Shown: in pieces, positions 1-13,800 of the stretch
Layout of the letters: each line of letters begins with the position of its first letter
Numbering within the stretch: the first letter of the stretch is position 1
NCBI GenBank assembly: GCA_022592445.1
Contig: JABYQR010000443.1
Location: 1-33,685, forward strand
Source of the DNA: Cytidiella melzeri
Taxonomy: Eukaryota > Basidiomycota > Agaricomycetes > Polyporales > Irpicaceae
Length of the DNA: 33,685 bases
Direction: 5' to 3'
The notes under the pieces: generated by a model
What the model was told of the DNA's origin: nothing
The model's database searches: none
Seen by the model: only the letters and a program-made list of their open reading frames with translations
Translations under genes and position numbers: made by a program

Positions 1-2964
1 CAGGCGTACATAGTCAAGGCAAGTCTCGCTGGCAGCCCCGAGATCACGGCGATCCTCTGCAATGGCCACATTCACGTCTGCGCCTAGTGCCACTAGCAGA
101 CGTACGGACTGGTCGTAGACGGACAATGCAGCCTCCAATGGCGTAGGTACTTGCATCGCCATCACTGGCACAACATGTCGGTTATTCTGAATCCTGGTAA
201 CAGAAACTTCAACCATTCATCACATATAGCAATAAGGGAAGGGGTTCGTACTTCATGTCTCTCGCCCTTTCAAGGTCATCAGTTGAGATATTGACTTTCG
301 CCCCGTGAGCTAGCAACACCGCCAGAAGAGAATACGAGCCTGATAGCACGCACGACACCAACGGGAAGATAACCGGCTGATGAATCGGCATGTATGGGAC
401 GTTCAGTACCATTTTCGCATTTGGGTCGCGGGAAAGGATGGTAGAGACCAGCTTGGGTTTGGCTCTACAAACAAGACAGTGGAAGACGGTGGAAAGGTCC
501 TCGTCCGCCTCGGAAGACACGTTACCCGCAGCAAGTAATCTCTCGGCAATCTGGGAAGCTGTGTCCTCGTCCTCGATCAAGGATGTGAGCAGCAAGGAAT
601 GTGCATAGGTGATGCCACTGCGAGATTGGACTTTCGCTATGAGCTTCGCGTCCGCTCCGGCTGCAAGCAGGAGGTCGAGTGTTGCGGAGGACCCAGACAC
701 AACGGCGTAGTGCAACGGAGATAGTTTATTATCCCAGTCTTGAGCGTCGATGTCAAAGACGTCACGTTCGCTGATGGCGTCCTCCGGGACATGACCGTCG
801 TCCCTTCTCTCATTTGTGTCTTCTTTCTTGCCCCCCAGTGCGTCTGCATTCTGAGCAGCTTCGGCATTTGAAGCACTGCGCTCCAGCAGCTTTCTCATCA
901 CAGTTGGCAGGTCCAACTGTGCAGCCAGATGAAGGACCGTCCTACCGTCCACCAGCCTAGACGTCATTCGTGCGTTTGCGTCGATCAAATCGAGCGCGAC
1001 GTCGACTGCCTTGGAGATCACAGCAACTTGAAGGGGCGTACGACCAACGTGGTCACGACGGTTGATGTCTATGCCCTCCTTGATCATCTGCGTGACAGCT
1101 GGCCTGTCCTGTGATGCGACAGAGGCAAAGAACTTTTCAGTCAGACCCATGTATGCCTGCTCCGTCCATTCGCCATCGTCGATTGGGTTGAAGCTGCCGG
1201 AGATGGACTGTCTCCCGGCGTCCTCGACGATAAATCTGGAGAAAGATAATTGAATACTATAAACTGACGAGTTTAACAGATGTAAGATACTCACTGTACT
1301 CTTCCACGTACATACGACCCATCCTCCGTTCGCTGCAATGCCCGTTCTTCATCATTCCTCGGTACAACGCAGTTCTGGGAAACAAGAAAAAAGGAGCTGT
1401 AAGAACAATCTTCGTAAAGCTGTAAAAAAGTCACAGCAACTGACTTCGCAGCAGTCCTCCAAGCACTCTTGCAGTGTTCCAAAGAACGCCGGGTGACGGT
1501 GAAGCACTCTACCCTTATTCTTCGGGTTGAAATGCGCTGTGACTATCTTCAGTGTATCGTCAGCAAATCACAGGTGTCTACGTACAGTTCATCGCAATAT
1601 CCTACAACAAGAGTGAAACATGGAATTTCAAAATATACTCCTGAACATCTCGAAAAGCGACACGCACCGTCTGATAAACGAATCTCTCAATGCGTCTTGC
1701 ATCCCATCTCGGCCCGTATGGTATGCGCAGGGACACGACATCGTAACCACTCGACTCCAGTCCAGAATCCGCCCCGCCCTTGAGATCGCCCTTGAACTGC
1801 TTCGCCTTCCTCGCCGGACGCATTCGTGGATCAAGATTTAGCGGACGGCCTCTCAACTTTCGACGAGAACTGACGTAGTCATCGCGTGCAGCTGTCGTAG
1901 CCAGTTTCTCGAGTACGACGAGGCGTGCGAGTCCTTGGATGCGGACGATAGAACGTTCAAAGATCTCATGGGAGAGAGAGAAAAAAAGTCATCGTCGCCG
2001 TATGAATAACCCCTCGATTGTAGAACGAAAGAGCAAGCCATCTCACCGTGGGGTCAATATCCTCGCGCCTGAGCTGTGGAACATATATCTCAAATCCACG
2101 AGCGGCATATTTTGCAAGACGGACTTCGTACGATGGAGAGCGACGCGTGACGTCCACAGTGTTGCATTGGCGCATGGCGGCCACGATCGCACGAGGATTC
2201 GCCCAAGCTCTCTCCCCGTCGTACGCGCAACACGGCGCGTCGACGTCGAACCCCGCGAGGACTTCCGCAGGGGACTGGTACAGACGGAGTACGATTTGCA
2301 CGGGACGGTACGGGTACTGGGAGTGTATGGACACGGTGTGTTTTGTGCGTATGCAGGCGACTTCCCATGGGATGACGTCTCTGACGGCGGTGTAGATGGT
2401 GTTGATTTTGAGTTCAGCTTGCTCTGGAGTTAGCCCGTACAAGAAGAGGTCCACGTCGGAAGCTGGATAGGCATGTGAGTGAAAATGTTTCCTCAGCGCC
2501 CTCTTTGACTCTGTGGCTCCCTCGGGAAGAGGAGCGAGGCATGCCTGGACGGCGCCTCCGGCGGCGATGATGTTGCTCCAGTCGGTGAGCTGCGAAAGGG
2601 ATCCTTCTGTGAAGACGGCCCAGTTCTTTTTGAACTCGTCCATGTTTTGTACCATGGAAGGAGAGCCTTCGCTGCGCCTTTTCGCATCCGACAGAGGCAT
2701 GATGTATTTGGCAGAGAGGTCGTGCGAGTCGGTAATGACACGAGCTCGAGTTGTGCGGATAGCGGCGGGCGCGCTGAACACGTCTACGAGGCCGACGTGA
2801 GGGTCCTTAAGTCGAGCATTGTTCTTGTCCTGGGCGAACAATCTACGAAGCTCGGCCTCGTGTTTGAGGGACGGGCGGAGGACGTCGTCCAAATCCGCGC
2901 CTGGCGGGAGATGCTCTACGCGAGCGAGGAAGGCTCTGGTGATCGCCTCGGCCGTGTCCTGCAT
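1..2964 (-). CDS. Nucleotidyltransferase-like domain plus ankyrin repeats, 3' end outside window
   Basis: Seven exons read on the minus strand: 2964-2047, 1964-1668, 1601-1586, 1542-1445, 1374-1295, 1235-252, 193-1. All phases close, giving 862 residues before the window edge. The N-terminal part (about residues 110-320) carries AAGGAVQ (134-140) and SDVDLF (169-174, D170 and D172). This resembles the G-G...D-x-D signature of the nucleotidyltransferase fold; that assignment is inference. From about residue 500 on there are ankyrin repeats, recognisable by GRTPLQVAV, GRTVLHLAA, LSPLHYAVVSG and LLLAAGADA. The architecture resembles a conserved uncharacterised basidiomycete protein family. The ATG at 2964 is the first methionine of the open frame and has a purine at -3. 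Exon 3 is only 16 nt, but the phase and the YQTDIAMNFTAHFNPKN junction support it. The role is unknown; ankyrin repeats suggest protein binding. Confidence 0.85.
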
Positions 2965-3401
2965 GACAAGGAAAGTGGCGGCGGAAAGAGAACAATATTG
3001 AGACCTGCCATGGGTGCTGCAAATTATATAATTTGACCTTCAACGTGTGCAGCGTGAAGGACCAGGGCCGAGTGCCGCGCCCCTGCATACCCCGATGGGG
3101 TAGGCGTCGGGGCCAATATTGATGCGCCTGCGACGAGCATGTAAGTACTGTCGCCGCTCTCAGTCACTCACACCAGCCCGTACATCACTGCAGTGAAGCT
3201 GTTCAAGTTGCAGCAGTGTGGCCAGATCTCCAGAGAAGCCGCTGATCGCCGATAAGATAATGGTAATTCGGCTCGAACCAGTTTCGTCTAGACGCGACCA
3301 ACCCGAAGCCATAAAAATCTTTGAAATTTCCCCCAGTTCGCGTATTACAACGAGCTTACCACCACCCACCCAAAGTTACCTCACATTCCAAACACACAAC
3401 G
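2965..3401. other. Divergent intergenic region (ankyrin gene / TPI)
   Basis: This 437-bp interval separates two divergently transcribed genes and must hold both promoters. A perfect AT palindrome lies at 3021-3034, about 60 bp upstream of the minus-strand ATG. An A-rich CATAAAAAT element at about 3310-3318 sits about 90 bp before the TPI ATG and could act as its TATA-like site. I see no coding potential. Confidence 0.6.
3021..3034 (-). promoter_or_regulatory. TATA-like palindrome upstream of ankyrin gene
   Basis: AAATTATATAATTT is a perfect 14-bp palindrome containing TATATAA on the minus strand, 57-70 bp upstream of the ankyrin-gene ATG. Position and composition fit a core promoter. Its symmetry means it could also read toward TPI, though it lies far (about 370 bp) from that start. 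Confidence 0.4.
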
Positions 3402-5039
<1,638 letters not shown>

Positions 5040-5823
5040 ATGTCGCGACTCAACAATGCCAACGGCCATTCTGCCCACAGGCTCTCCCTCCTCACCTCCC
5101 TCCTCCTCCTGCTCGCGTTCGGCATCATAGGCATGGGCGTCGGTATCAACGCCCTCGTCAAGTTCCACGACCAACAACACGATCTCACAAAAGCCGCGCC
5201 TGCGGGAAGCACAGTCACCGTCAACGCGAACGACGTCCTCGACTCTGGGTACAACGTCACCGTCGTGTGCGGTGTGCTCGCCCTCCTCGCCGCACTCTCC
5301 CTCATCCCTGCACTCGCCGCCCGCTTCCTTCGCATCGTCTCCTTCCTCATCGGCTTCTTCACGCTCTGGCTCTTTGCCTCTCTCGTCGCGTTCACCCACT
5401 TTTTCGCTACCCGCTCGGCAAAGGTCACCGCCACGCTCGATGGCGTGCCTATCCCCAGCAGTCTCGTGCAGACCATCGTAGCATCGTTGGGAGCGACGAC
5501 GCAGTACAAGCACATCCACTACCGTGAGTTTCTCTTCATTCTTGCTGTCCGGTTGCATTCCATTCCACACCAGACTTTGCGATTCTTGCGGCGTGGGAGT
5601 CCGAGAATTTTGTCCAAGAAGCTGAAATCTGATTGGCTGACGTCATTCTCGGCTACCAGTGCGCCTTTCTGCGATCCTCCCGTGGTTCACGTTCCTCTTC
5701 GGTCTCACGTCCGCAGTGTTGGCCTTGATTGGGTCCAGGAAGAGACACACGTCGACCGCGCATCCTGTCAGCTCTGTGGACGAGAAGAATCCCAACAGGG
5801 CGAGCATAGATCACCGTGCTTGA
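5040..5823 (+). CDS. Four-transmembrane-helix protein, uncharacterised
   Basis: Two exons (5040-5523, 5660-5823) give 215 residues. Hydrophobic segments are at about 14-37, 71-92, 97-120 and 164-186. The 34-residue loop between TM1 and TM2 and the loop between TM3 and TM4 would be on one side of the membrane. The tail after TM4 is short and basic, then polar (SRKRH onward). An NVT sequon is at 72-74, just at the start of TM2. The 136-nt intron is the longest of the nine solved gene models; splicing C/TG restores the fourth helix and the stop at 5821-5823, whereas reading through gives a charged, non-membrane tail. The layout is tetraspan/claudin-like in topology only, and I recognise no family motif. 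The TATA box lies about 50 bp upstream. Confidence 0.8.
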
Positions 5824-8060
5824 GACAGTAGAGGCACGGGGAATGAGACGAAGGCGGGGCCGATGGCAGCTGCATGCGAGCTGTCGTTGACTTCTTCTGA
5901 CGCGTGGCGTCGGCAGATGCCCACGCCACGACCACATGAACTTTCTTTTGGTGATTAGCTTTTCGTGTCGACGTGTCCATAATTTCCAACGCACTCATCT
6001 CACGATTTTCCCTCTTCTTGCAATCATGTTCTTGTAGCTTTACAACCTTTGTTTTTCTGGCAATAATAACAGACGACTTTATACCTGGCACTCAGCCTGT
6101 CGCGAAGTGCGACAGCTGCAAGCTCGGAACGTGTCTTTCTAAAGTCACAACTTGCAAATTATGTGTCAGCGTGGCGTGGCAAAGCTTTTTAAGAAGACGA
6201 ACTCGATTTCGATCATCTCCGAGATGATCGTGAAAAGACATCTAGTTTGCGCAAACGCCCGATTTGCCACACCCAACGCGATTTACGAAAATGGTAACCG
6301 TCGGGAAATACTTGATGTTGGACTGTACGGCGACGTTATAGGCCACCGACGTGCTTGATATCCAGGCAATTGCAGCAGCCATCGTCACCAGGATTCAGAC
6401 TTCTGTCACTAAGCTGTGTTCTTACCCAAGCACAAGCGGCGGCGGGGGAGGGAGCACTGGCCAGTGGCCACTGAGCCCCTCCTCTGCAAAAATTCCACCT
6501 TGCGGTGCCTGCAAGTCGCTCAGAGAAAGTTGGGACTACTCGTGCACATACTACTGGTGACTTGGTATGTGGTGGCGCAGAGTTGATTGACAATGTGAGG
6601 CTCTTGTGTATGATGGCCCTGCTCACTTCGCCTCCTCTGTTGACCAGACACGGAAAAACGAGACGTCAAACCCTCCCTCCACCTCCGTCCCAAGCCGATC
6701 TCTACCTACGCGTGGAAAGAAAGCAAGGACGACGGGCACATCGCGCGTGCTCGCGACTCGTTATTAATCTTCCGTCGCGAGCTAACCAAGCAGGGCGGTC
6801 CGGGGAACGTCAAGCAGAAAAAACCTTAGCAAGGAAGCCGGGAGTCAGTGGAAAGAGATGACTGAAGAGGAAAGTGACGGGGGTTTGAGCTTATGCAAGC
6901 TAAGAACAGCAAAAGCCAAAAATAAAGTACCCCGACTACAACTTCAGCCCGAATCGTAAGCATCGCAAAAACACGTCGGCAAGGCGCAAAGGGGGCAGAA
7001 CCTCGAGTCTGAAGTCGACATCGTGCATTCGCCGGCGAGTGTCGTCTATAGCCCATGTTATACCACGACGCCACGCCCCGCATGACTACCTCTGCATACC
7101 TTCCCCACGCGAGTAATCTTCCTTCTCCTGTGAAAACAAGACGCGTTGGCCTCGCGAGCATTAGACGACTGTACCTGCTCTAGGGCACGTGCAACAGTCT
7201 CCACCAACCCAATAGGATGGGACACGCTTGCAGCGGCGACCGTCGCGTCTTCCTCAACGTATATGCCCTCGGCTCCTCCGTTCGACCTTCCCTCAGCTTC
7301 CTAATTGACATCACATCGCGAATAATTCCTTATTGATAGCTACAGCTCCTCCTACGCGTATCTGCCCGCTCTGTCTGAAGCATCTCAGATGCCCGCCCCT
7401 GGGGCTACTACGGACTGAATCGAATTTTCAATGTGCACAGTTGGTCTCAAGACGGACGACAATATTGCCAGCCTTTGCCAGCCGATCCTACTTGTGAACC
7501 TGGATTCTCTTTTTGGCTCGCAGCAATCGATTGATCAGTCTCCCTCCTACCTTTGAATGTGTTTTCACTTCTGTCTGACTGTTTTTATGGTTGCTTGATT
7601 TCCAGCTGCGTACAGGCTGGTATTTTACATGTGAATTCGTCTTGAAGGCTGTATTTCCTATCCTTTATTGACTTTGCATCACGATACTGTGCCAGTTCGG
7701 TAGCGACGCGCCAGTTGCACGCGACGCGACACGTCTGACACGTGACCGTGCCGTCGATTCTGATCTGCGGGCGTCCGACTGCAGCTGAACTTGGAAGTCG
7801 CAAGTTCGATTTTGGGACTACGACGGTGATGTCAGAAGTGCAGCGACATCGAATTCATCCGCCTCTTGCTCTCGGGGTCGTCAAAATGGTCGTCGCCGAC
7901 ATCTCTTACGATGACCTCGATGTCGTTTACGACCATCTCGCCAAGATTGTCGACAACTTGGGTGCAGCCCCCCAACTACTGGTATCGCTGCACCGTCGCA
8001 TCACCCCATCCGGTTCTGTGGTCACCACATATGGGACCTGCGTGCACAGCACTGGCCAAC
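5824..8060 (+). other. Long gap with the spliced 5' leader of the acyltransferase gene at its right end
   Basis: About 2.2 kb with no protein I can support on either strand; the short open frames look random. A 21-bp inverted repeat is at 6210-6230. Overlapping palindromes ACTGGCCAGT (6456-6465) and CAGTGGCCACTG (6462-6473) lie beside a G-rich run. The right end is probably transcribed leader, because a GT-AG intron (8062-8130) joins it to the acyltransferase start. An upstream ATG in strong context (AAAATGG, 7886) opens a frame that, after splicing, overlaps the main start and stops at 8140. A second upstream ATG at 7911 is in frame with the main protein. Confidence 0.5.
6210..6230. repeat. 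Inverted repeat, 10-bp arms
   Basis: CGATCATCTC and GAGATGATCG form perfect 10-bp arms around one central base. The site is about 390 bp downstream of the membrane-protein stop codon. It could be a dimeric transcription-factor site or a chance palindrome; nothing nearby decides this. Confidence 0.5.
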
Positions 8061-10381
8061 AGTGCGTTGCCCTTTCCATCTTCATCTCTCACCTCTGCAG
8101 CTTACCTACTACTACCTCCCCTCTGCTCAGTGGCTCATAAACCTGACCCGCCCGACGTCGAATCGGATACGAGTCACACGACATCAATGTATGTGATGTT
8201 ATTCAGCTCTGTTAAGCATAATTGACATCAATCACTGCGATAGTGCGCAAAGAATGAATTTAAAGCTCGTCTTTCGTGCCCTCCGGCGCATGTCGTTGTG
8301 GTCGTTAGAGTTCTACTCGGATGTGCATGTGGCAGGGCAGGAGCATGTACCCAAAGTCGGGCCTCTCATTGTGTAAGTGCGTCTCCGTGCCAATATATTT
8401 TCAGCATTTTGAAGGATTGTTCCTCCCCTTAGTACTCCCTGTCACCACAACGAAATTATTGATATCGCAACACTGTGTCTGTGTTTCAGCCTTATACTCA
8501 AATGACGGTGCTGTACTGATTGTATGCCTTCATTAGCTGTGACAATGCCTCATCGGCGTCCAGTTTGCTTCTGGGCAAAAGCAAGCATGTTCTCCAACCC
8601 GGTAGCAGGATGGGTTCTTACCTCCTCCGGTGCCATCCCCGTGCGTCGAAATCCCAACAACGTTGCATCTGACACTACTGGAAGCAATGGTCCGGGCCAG
8701 TCGGACGAGAAAGCCAACGAGGTGCGGATGTCGTTGTTCCGCGGAACGTTTGAGGCTCTCGACAGTGGCGAGGTTATCGGCCTCTTTCCGGAAGGCACGA
8801 GTTACACCGAGCCGCAGATCGCTCAAATCAAGGACGGAGCGTCGTGGGCTGCCTTGGAGTACTCCCGTTGGCAGCTGCAGCACAGCACTGTCAACAAGGA
8901 TGATCTGTACCTTGTGCCAGTCGGGATTGTCTATACGGACAAGGCGAGATATCAGAGCCGAGTAAGTCCCAGCCTGGCAATGATGTTCTTGATCGACATG
9001 TTGCTAAGGATGTTTTTGTCAAAGGTCTCTGTTCGATTTGGTGAGCCCATAAACGTTAGCTCGTTTACAAGGCGCTACATGTCCGCATCGGACGATGACC
9101 GTTCGCGTGCGGTCATCAAGGACGTGACGACTGAACTACAGCAGAACCTCTTGAAACTGACGATAAATGCGCCCGATTGGTACGCCGCACACTCGCCTCC
9201 CGTCTTACGCTGGTCATTGACGCATTGTTATATAGGGATACGTGGTTTGCTGGTAGTATTGCGCGGGACATTGCGTGGAAAGGTAGCGAGAACGTTCCCA
9301 CTGGAGATTGGGTGTGCATCTCACAAAAGTATGCTCACCATTATCCCTCATCGAGCTTCAGCTCACATTGCCTCTTCAAGGTTTATGGACCTCTTCACCG
9401 AGCAGCCAGAGACGTCCAAAGGTTCATCCACGACGTCCGCCTGCAAGAAAACACTCGTAGACTACTGCGGACTCTTACACCATACGTCTATCTCTCATGA
9501 CGCCCTTGTCAACGTCTACCCCTCCTCCCGTCTCCCTTCCGCACTCACGGCCAGTATCACACTTGTCGGGCATCTCCTCACCCTGATGTTGCACCCCCGT
9601 TTCTGGCTCTTCATTCCTCCATTCCTCATGCACATCCCTGCCTATATCGTCGGTCCCCTCGTCGCCCGCCGCCTGATGAAACCAGGTGAACAAGAGACAA
9701 TAGCCGAGCTTACGGTCGTCCCCTCCGGGATCGCTTATGGTCTTACCTCCTACATCGTCTCCGCCAAATTTGCCAGTATGCTTTTCAGCGGTCAGATCGC
9801 GACGATGTGGCCTGGGATGCCACACATGTTGATAAAGGCAGGGCAGTGGTTTGTGGAGACCATTCCGAGTATGCATGGGCTCAGGAGGGTACTAGGGACG
9901 GTTACAATCATGTATTGGACGACGTGGGTCGTTTTCAAGTGGCATTCGCTTTTGGTGAAAGGTAAGTTCACTCACTTGGAAGTGTCTTGTCGAGAGACTG
10001 ATCCGCGTTTCGATTATCTTATAGGCAACCACACGCAGTATGTGCATAAAGCCGGCATAAGTCTAGCACGCTACATGTTGCTGAGACCTGCCTCTTCTTT
10101 CTTTCGCTAGGTTACAGCGTGTTCTCGTCTCGTGGAAGGTCCTCCTGGGCGTGTTGTCCAGTCCGGCACGAGACATACCCTCGGACGAACTCGAGCTGTA
10201 CACGCGCCCGCCTCTTCCTGCGGTGAACAAGTACATCAAGCGAAGGAATCCGATCGCAGACTTCGAGTCGGGTGCACGTGTCGGGGCGAAGATCAAGTCG
10301 CCAGGCTCATCACGCCTCATTCGGCATTTGTTCACTGCGCGGCGGGCAGCAGAATCTGTCGTCAGGGCGTTGCGGCAGTGA
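8061..10381 (+). CDS. Glycerol-3-phosphate / dihydroxyacetone-phosphate O-acyltransferase-like (PlsC domain)
   Basis: Probably acylates glycerol-3-phosphate (or DHAP) at the ER in phospholipid and triacylglycerol synthesis. Exons: 8061 (the A of ATG), 8131-8188, 8244-8372, 8433-8476, 8537-8961, 9025-9179, 9236-9328, 9381-9961, 10025-10037, 10111-10381. They give 589 residues. Acyltransferase motifs: HX4D in CHHNEIID (H68, D73), GAIPVRRNP (109-117), FPEGTSY (161-167) and VPVGIVYTD. The C-terminal half has several hydrophobic segments, including one around WLFIPPFLMHIPAYIVGPL. Family resemblance is to fungal Gpt2/Sct1-type enzymes, which are longer in yeast. The start is inferred: splicing creates CCAACATGG, a good start context. 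Met24 (ATG at 8254) or the in-frame upstream ATG at 7911 are alternatives. Exon 9 is only 13 nt. Intron 3 of the core (8962-9024) is 63 nt and stop-free. Confidence 0.88.
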
Positions 10382-10821
10382 AATAAGATGACTGAATGTA
10401 TCAAAGATGAGGGTGTGGGCTGGCCTCGGCTGTACCTGTAGTGATTGTACGACAAGCATGTCCACTTACCTATGTATTGTTGTTGCGGGGAAAATGACTG
10501 TTGTATTTAGGAAGTCAAGCGTGCAGGGTCACTCGCCAGGAGCGAGACTGGTTGATCGCATGAATGCCTTGCGGTGTGCACAGTCTCATACGTACTACGT
10601 GTCTTTCATAAGGTAAACCAGAACGGTCCGGACAAATGCGAGAAGCATTCGGATAGGAATGGATTTTGTGATAATTGCAGAGCGTCAGAACAAAGCGAGA
10701 TCAGAGGGAGGAGAGTCCGAGAGAAATGGAAAGGTGATAATGAGAGTGTTGTGTCTAGAGTAGAGTGTGCCATCCGTCTTTAAGTGGTTGTTGCTGAAAA
10801 TGAGAAAACCCTCCTAAAACA
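10382..10821. other. Convergent 3' intergenic region
   Basis: 440 bp between the ends of the acyltransferase (plus) and F-box gene (minus). No gene is visible; it presumably holds both 3' UTRs and polyadenylation sites. Confidence 0.6.
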
Positions 10822-13800
10822 TTATGCCGCCTCTTCGGGCTCAGCGAGCTGAACATCGATGCTATTTCCTTCCACCCAGTCCTGCGAACGTTCCTTCTTG
10901 TAGTCATATCCAACAAAGTTCAAAACACTTTCAGAAATTGCGCAACATGAGTTGAAGAGTTTGCAAAGCGCATGACGAACCCGCAGTGATCACTTACTAT
11001 ATGGTGCCATCGGCACAACCGACCACCACTTCCTCGTGACTCAACTGCATCGACATCGGATTCTTCTCGGGCGTTGCCAAGCCCTGGAACTTGGCGGGCA
11101 ACGGACCACGGAGGCCTTTCATACCATCAGCGACAGCGAGATCAATGTCCGCCATTGCCGACCATGCTCCGCCAAGGGCCAATATGTTGTTATCATACTC
11201 GACAGTAGAAGAGGGAGGATCGGATTTCCCGTTGTCGCTGAGCTCTGTAGCGGGATCTTCGCCTTCATCGGAAGAGAGCTTGGCATCCTCTTTGTCTCGG
11301 TGCGTCGACATGAATATCTATCGTGACATGTTTTCTCTCAGACAGGCTCATTGTGTGCTAGATAAAATGGTGACTTACCTTGCGATTGGCGCCACTCCTC
11401 GTACTGAAGCGGGTTGCAGTGACGACACGCCGCTTGCGAGGGTCAACCGCACCGACCACTACGTCAGGTGTCTCAACTACGCCTACCAGCTTCGGTGGCG
11501 CAGTGAGAACCGCCGCGCGCCCGAAATACATTGGGGTCCCAACTCCCGGTGTCGGGCTGACAGGCGACATGGGAGTGGGAGGATTCGAGATATTCAACGA
11601 CAAGCGCCCTTTTATAGCGCTGTTCGACGTAAACGAACTGTGAGAACGAGCAAGGGAGCTACGGCGAGCCGGCGTGACGAATGACGTTGAGCGTGAAAGT
11701 GACGAGACGGTACGAGGAGCGGGGCTGGGGCTTAATCCGGCTGTGCGCGGCGTCGACGGTCCTGTTATGTCCTGCGAGCCAAGCATAAAAGATCCGTTAC
11801 CTCCCGAGTTCTCGCTATCTTCTTCCGTCCACTGAAGATGCAAAATGATAGATTTGGTTGCGCACTGCAGCTATATGTGAGAGGCAGCTCGACTGCACGA
11901 TTCAAGGTCAAACGTACGGTCATTTGGGTTCCTTTTGCGGCGAACCACCTGGGTATCGACGTCAACTCGTGCCTGCAGATGAACGAAGGAAAGCTCACTG
12001 AAGCATGTTATCCGGCGCCTTACCCACATTGAACAGTTTTGAGCTGAGCACCGGATCGCTTCCGCCCAGCTCTGCCAACTTGAATTGAGAGATCATTTCT
12101 CTACGCTCTGCAAGAGCCCAATCAGCGACAGATCACCGATATCACATCTAAGGAGAATTTACTGATCGAGAAAACGCGCACGATACCGTCGATGGTGACG
12201 CTGACAACGCGTTCACCTTCCTCTGGGGAACCTCCTCCAATTATTTGAACTCCAATGTTGACGGTAGTTTGTTGGCCGAAACGCACAATTTTCGTTCCAG
12301 CACGCCAGTCCCAGCATACCAGGGCCTTGTCTGCACCAGCTGAAACTAGATTTTTCGAAGATAGAGCAACGGCACGGATACCATTGAGGTGACCGGCAAG
12401 TTGTTGTAGGGGCGTGAAAGTCAACGAAGAAAACAAGTGCACTCGACTGAAAGCATCTATGAGCCTCCTAGACCCGCACATACGTTTCATAGTAATGGCT
12501 CACCCAACGTCATGGAAACCGACAACGAAGACCTCTGTTTCATGTGGTGAGTTACAACGTCAGTGTATCAGAGTTGACGAATCTCACCTTCTGCTGCCAG
12601 GAAATCGACGCAGCTGACAGGCTTCTTAACTTGTAAACACTTCTTCATCTCGCCGGTTTCCACGTCCCAGAACCGAATCGTCTCATCGTATGAGCCACTG
12701 ATCAACCGTTTGCCTAGAGTGATGTGAAGAGTTGTTGTGAGAAAAAAGTGCGATACGATGCATACCTCGTAAAAGAAGAGTTGTGCAGTAATTCGTGTGA
12801 CCGTTCAAGAACCGGATACTCTGCGGCAAGCCGTTCTTGAAGTTGGCCTCGCGGTGATGAAGAGAGCGATACAGGGGCTCCCTAACGAAGAGCCAGGGCG
12901 TAAGCAAATGGACAAATGCAACAATTCTTAAGCCACATACCACCCCTCTGGTTTCGCAGGAGGCCGGATGGGCACTGGGTCATTCGAAGTGATACGGAGG
13001 CAATGATATCGCCACAAAGCTGGAAGATGTACCATTTCTTGCCACTTTCTGGACACCTAAGGCGACATCTGTCAATTAGAAGGCGTCACCAAGTGGCGAG
13101 TGTGATACTCACGGACTCGACACCGAGCAGTTCGGTCACTGAAAGGTTCTTGTATATCTTGAAAACCAGGTCTGCTGAAAGATTACCGACAATGTCAAAC
13201 GTTGACTTGGCGTATTTCTCCAGCAGCAAGATTTGAAGTCTAATGTCTCCGGGCATGCATGAATCGAGGATGAGGGCGATGCTGCAATGTCAATGTAATC
13301 AATGAGATCAAAAGCACGATTACTAGAAGTTGCACGAACAGTCTCATGCGATCATCTCTACTCAATGTGCGAATAGCTCTTCGTACTTCGGTCTCATTGA
13401 ACGTGCCATTCACTCCCTTTAGGACGGTCGCGAGATCAACCTCACCCCTAGGCTCGTTGTCATCGCCGTCACCGCGATAACCACTCCAGTAGCCTTTCCT
13501 CTTTTTTCCTCCGCATACACAGAAGCTGTCTGCGTCCCCAGTGGTAAGAAGAGGGTTGGCAGAAGAGCCCTGAGCGCTTTCGCGGAGGAGTTGTATCTCA
13601 GCTTGAAGAGCGTGGAGTTGAGCTGCGGTAGAAGCCTGTGCACGTTCGAGTAGACGTTTGTAATGCAAGAGCTTCCGGGTATGAAGCTTATGCACTTCGT
13701 CCAAGGCACTATGCATCTGTAGTCAGGATGTTCTAGTAGATGCATAAACACAGCCAACTGATCTCTCACATCTTCATCCAGTTCTTCGTCTACATCGGTG

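Noticed and set aside
6826..7161. Minus-strand open frame of about 110 residues
   Set aside because: No coding-like composition, no splice context and no recognisable motif; it is probably leader or intergenic DNA.
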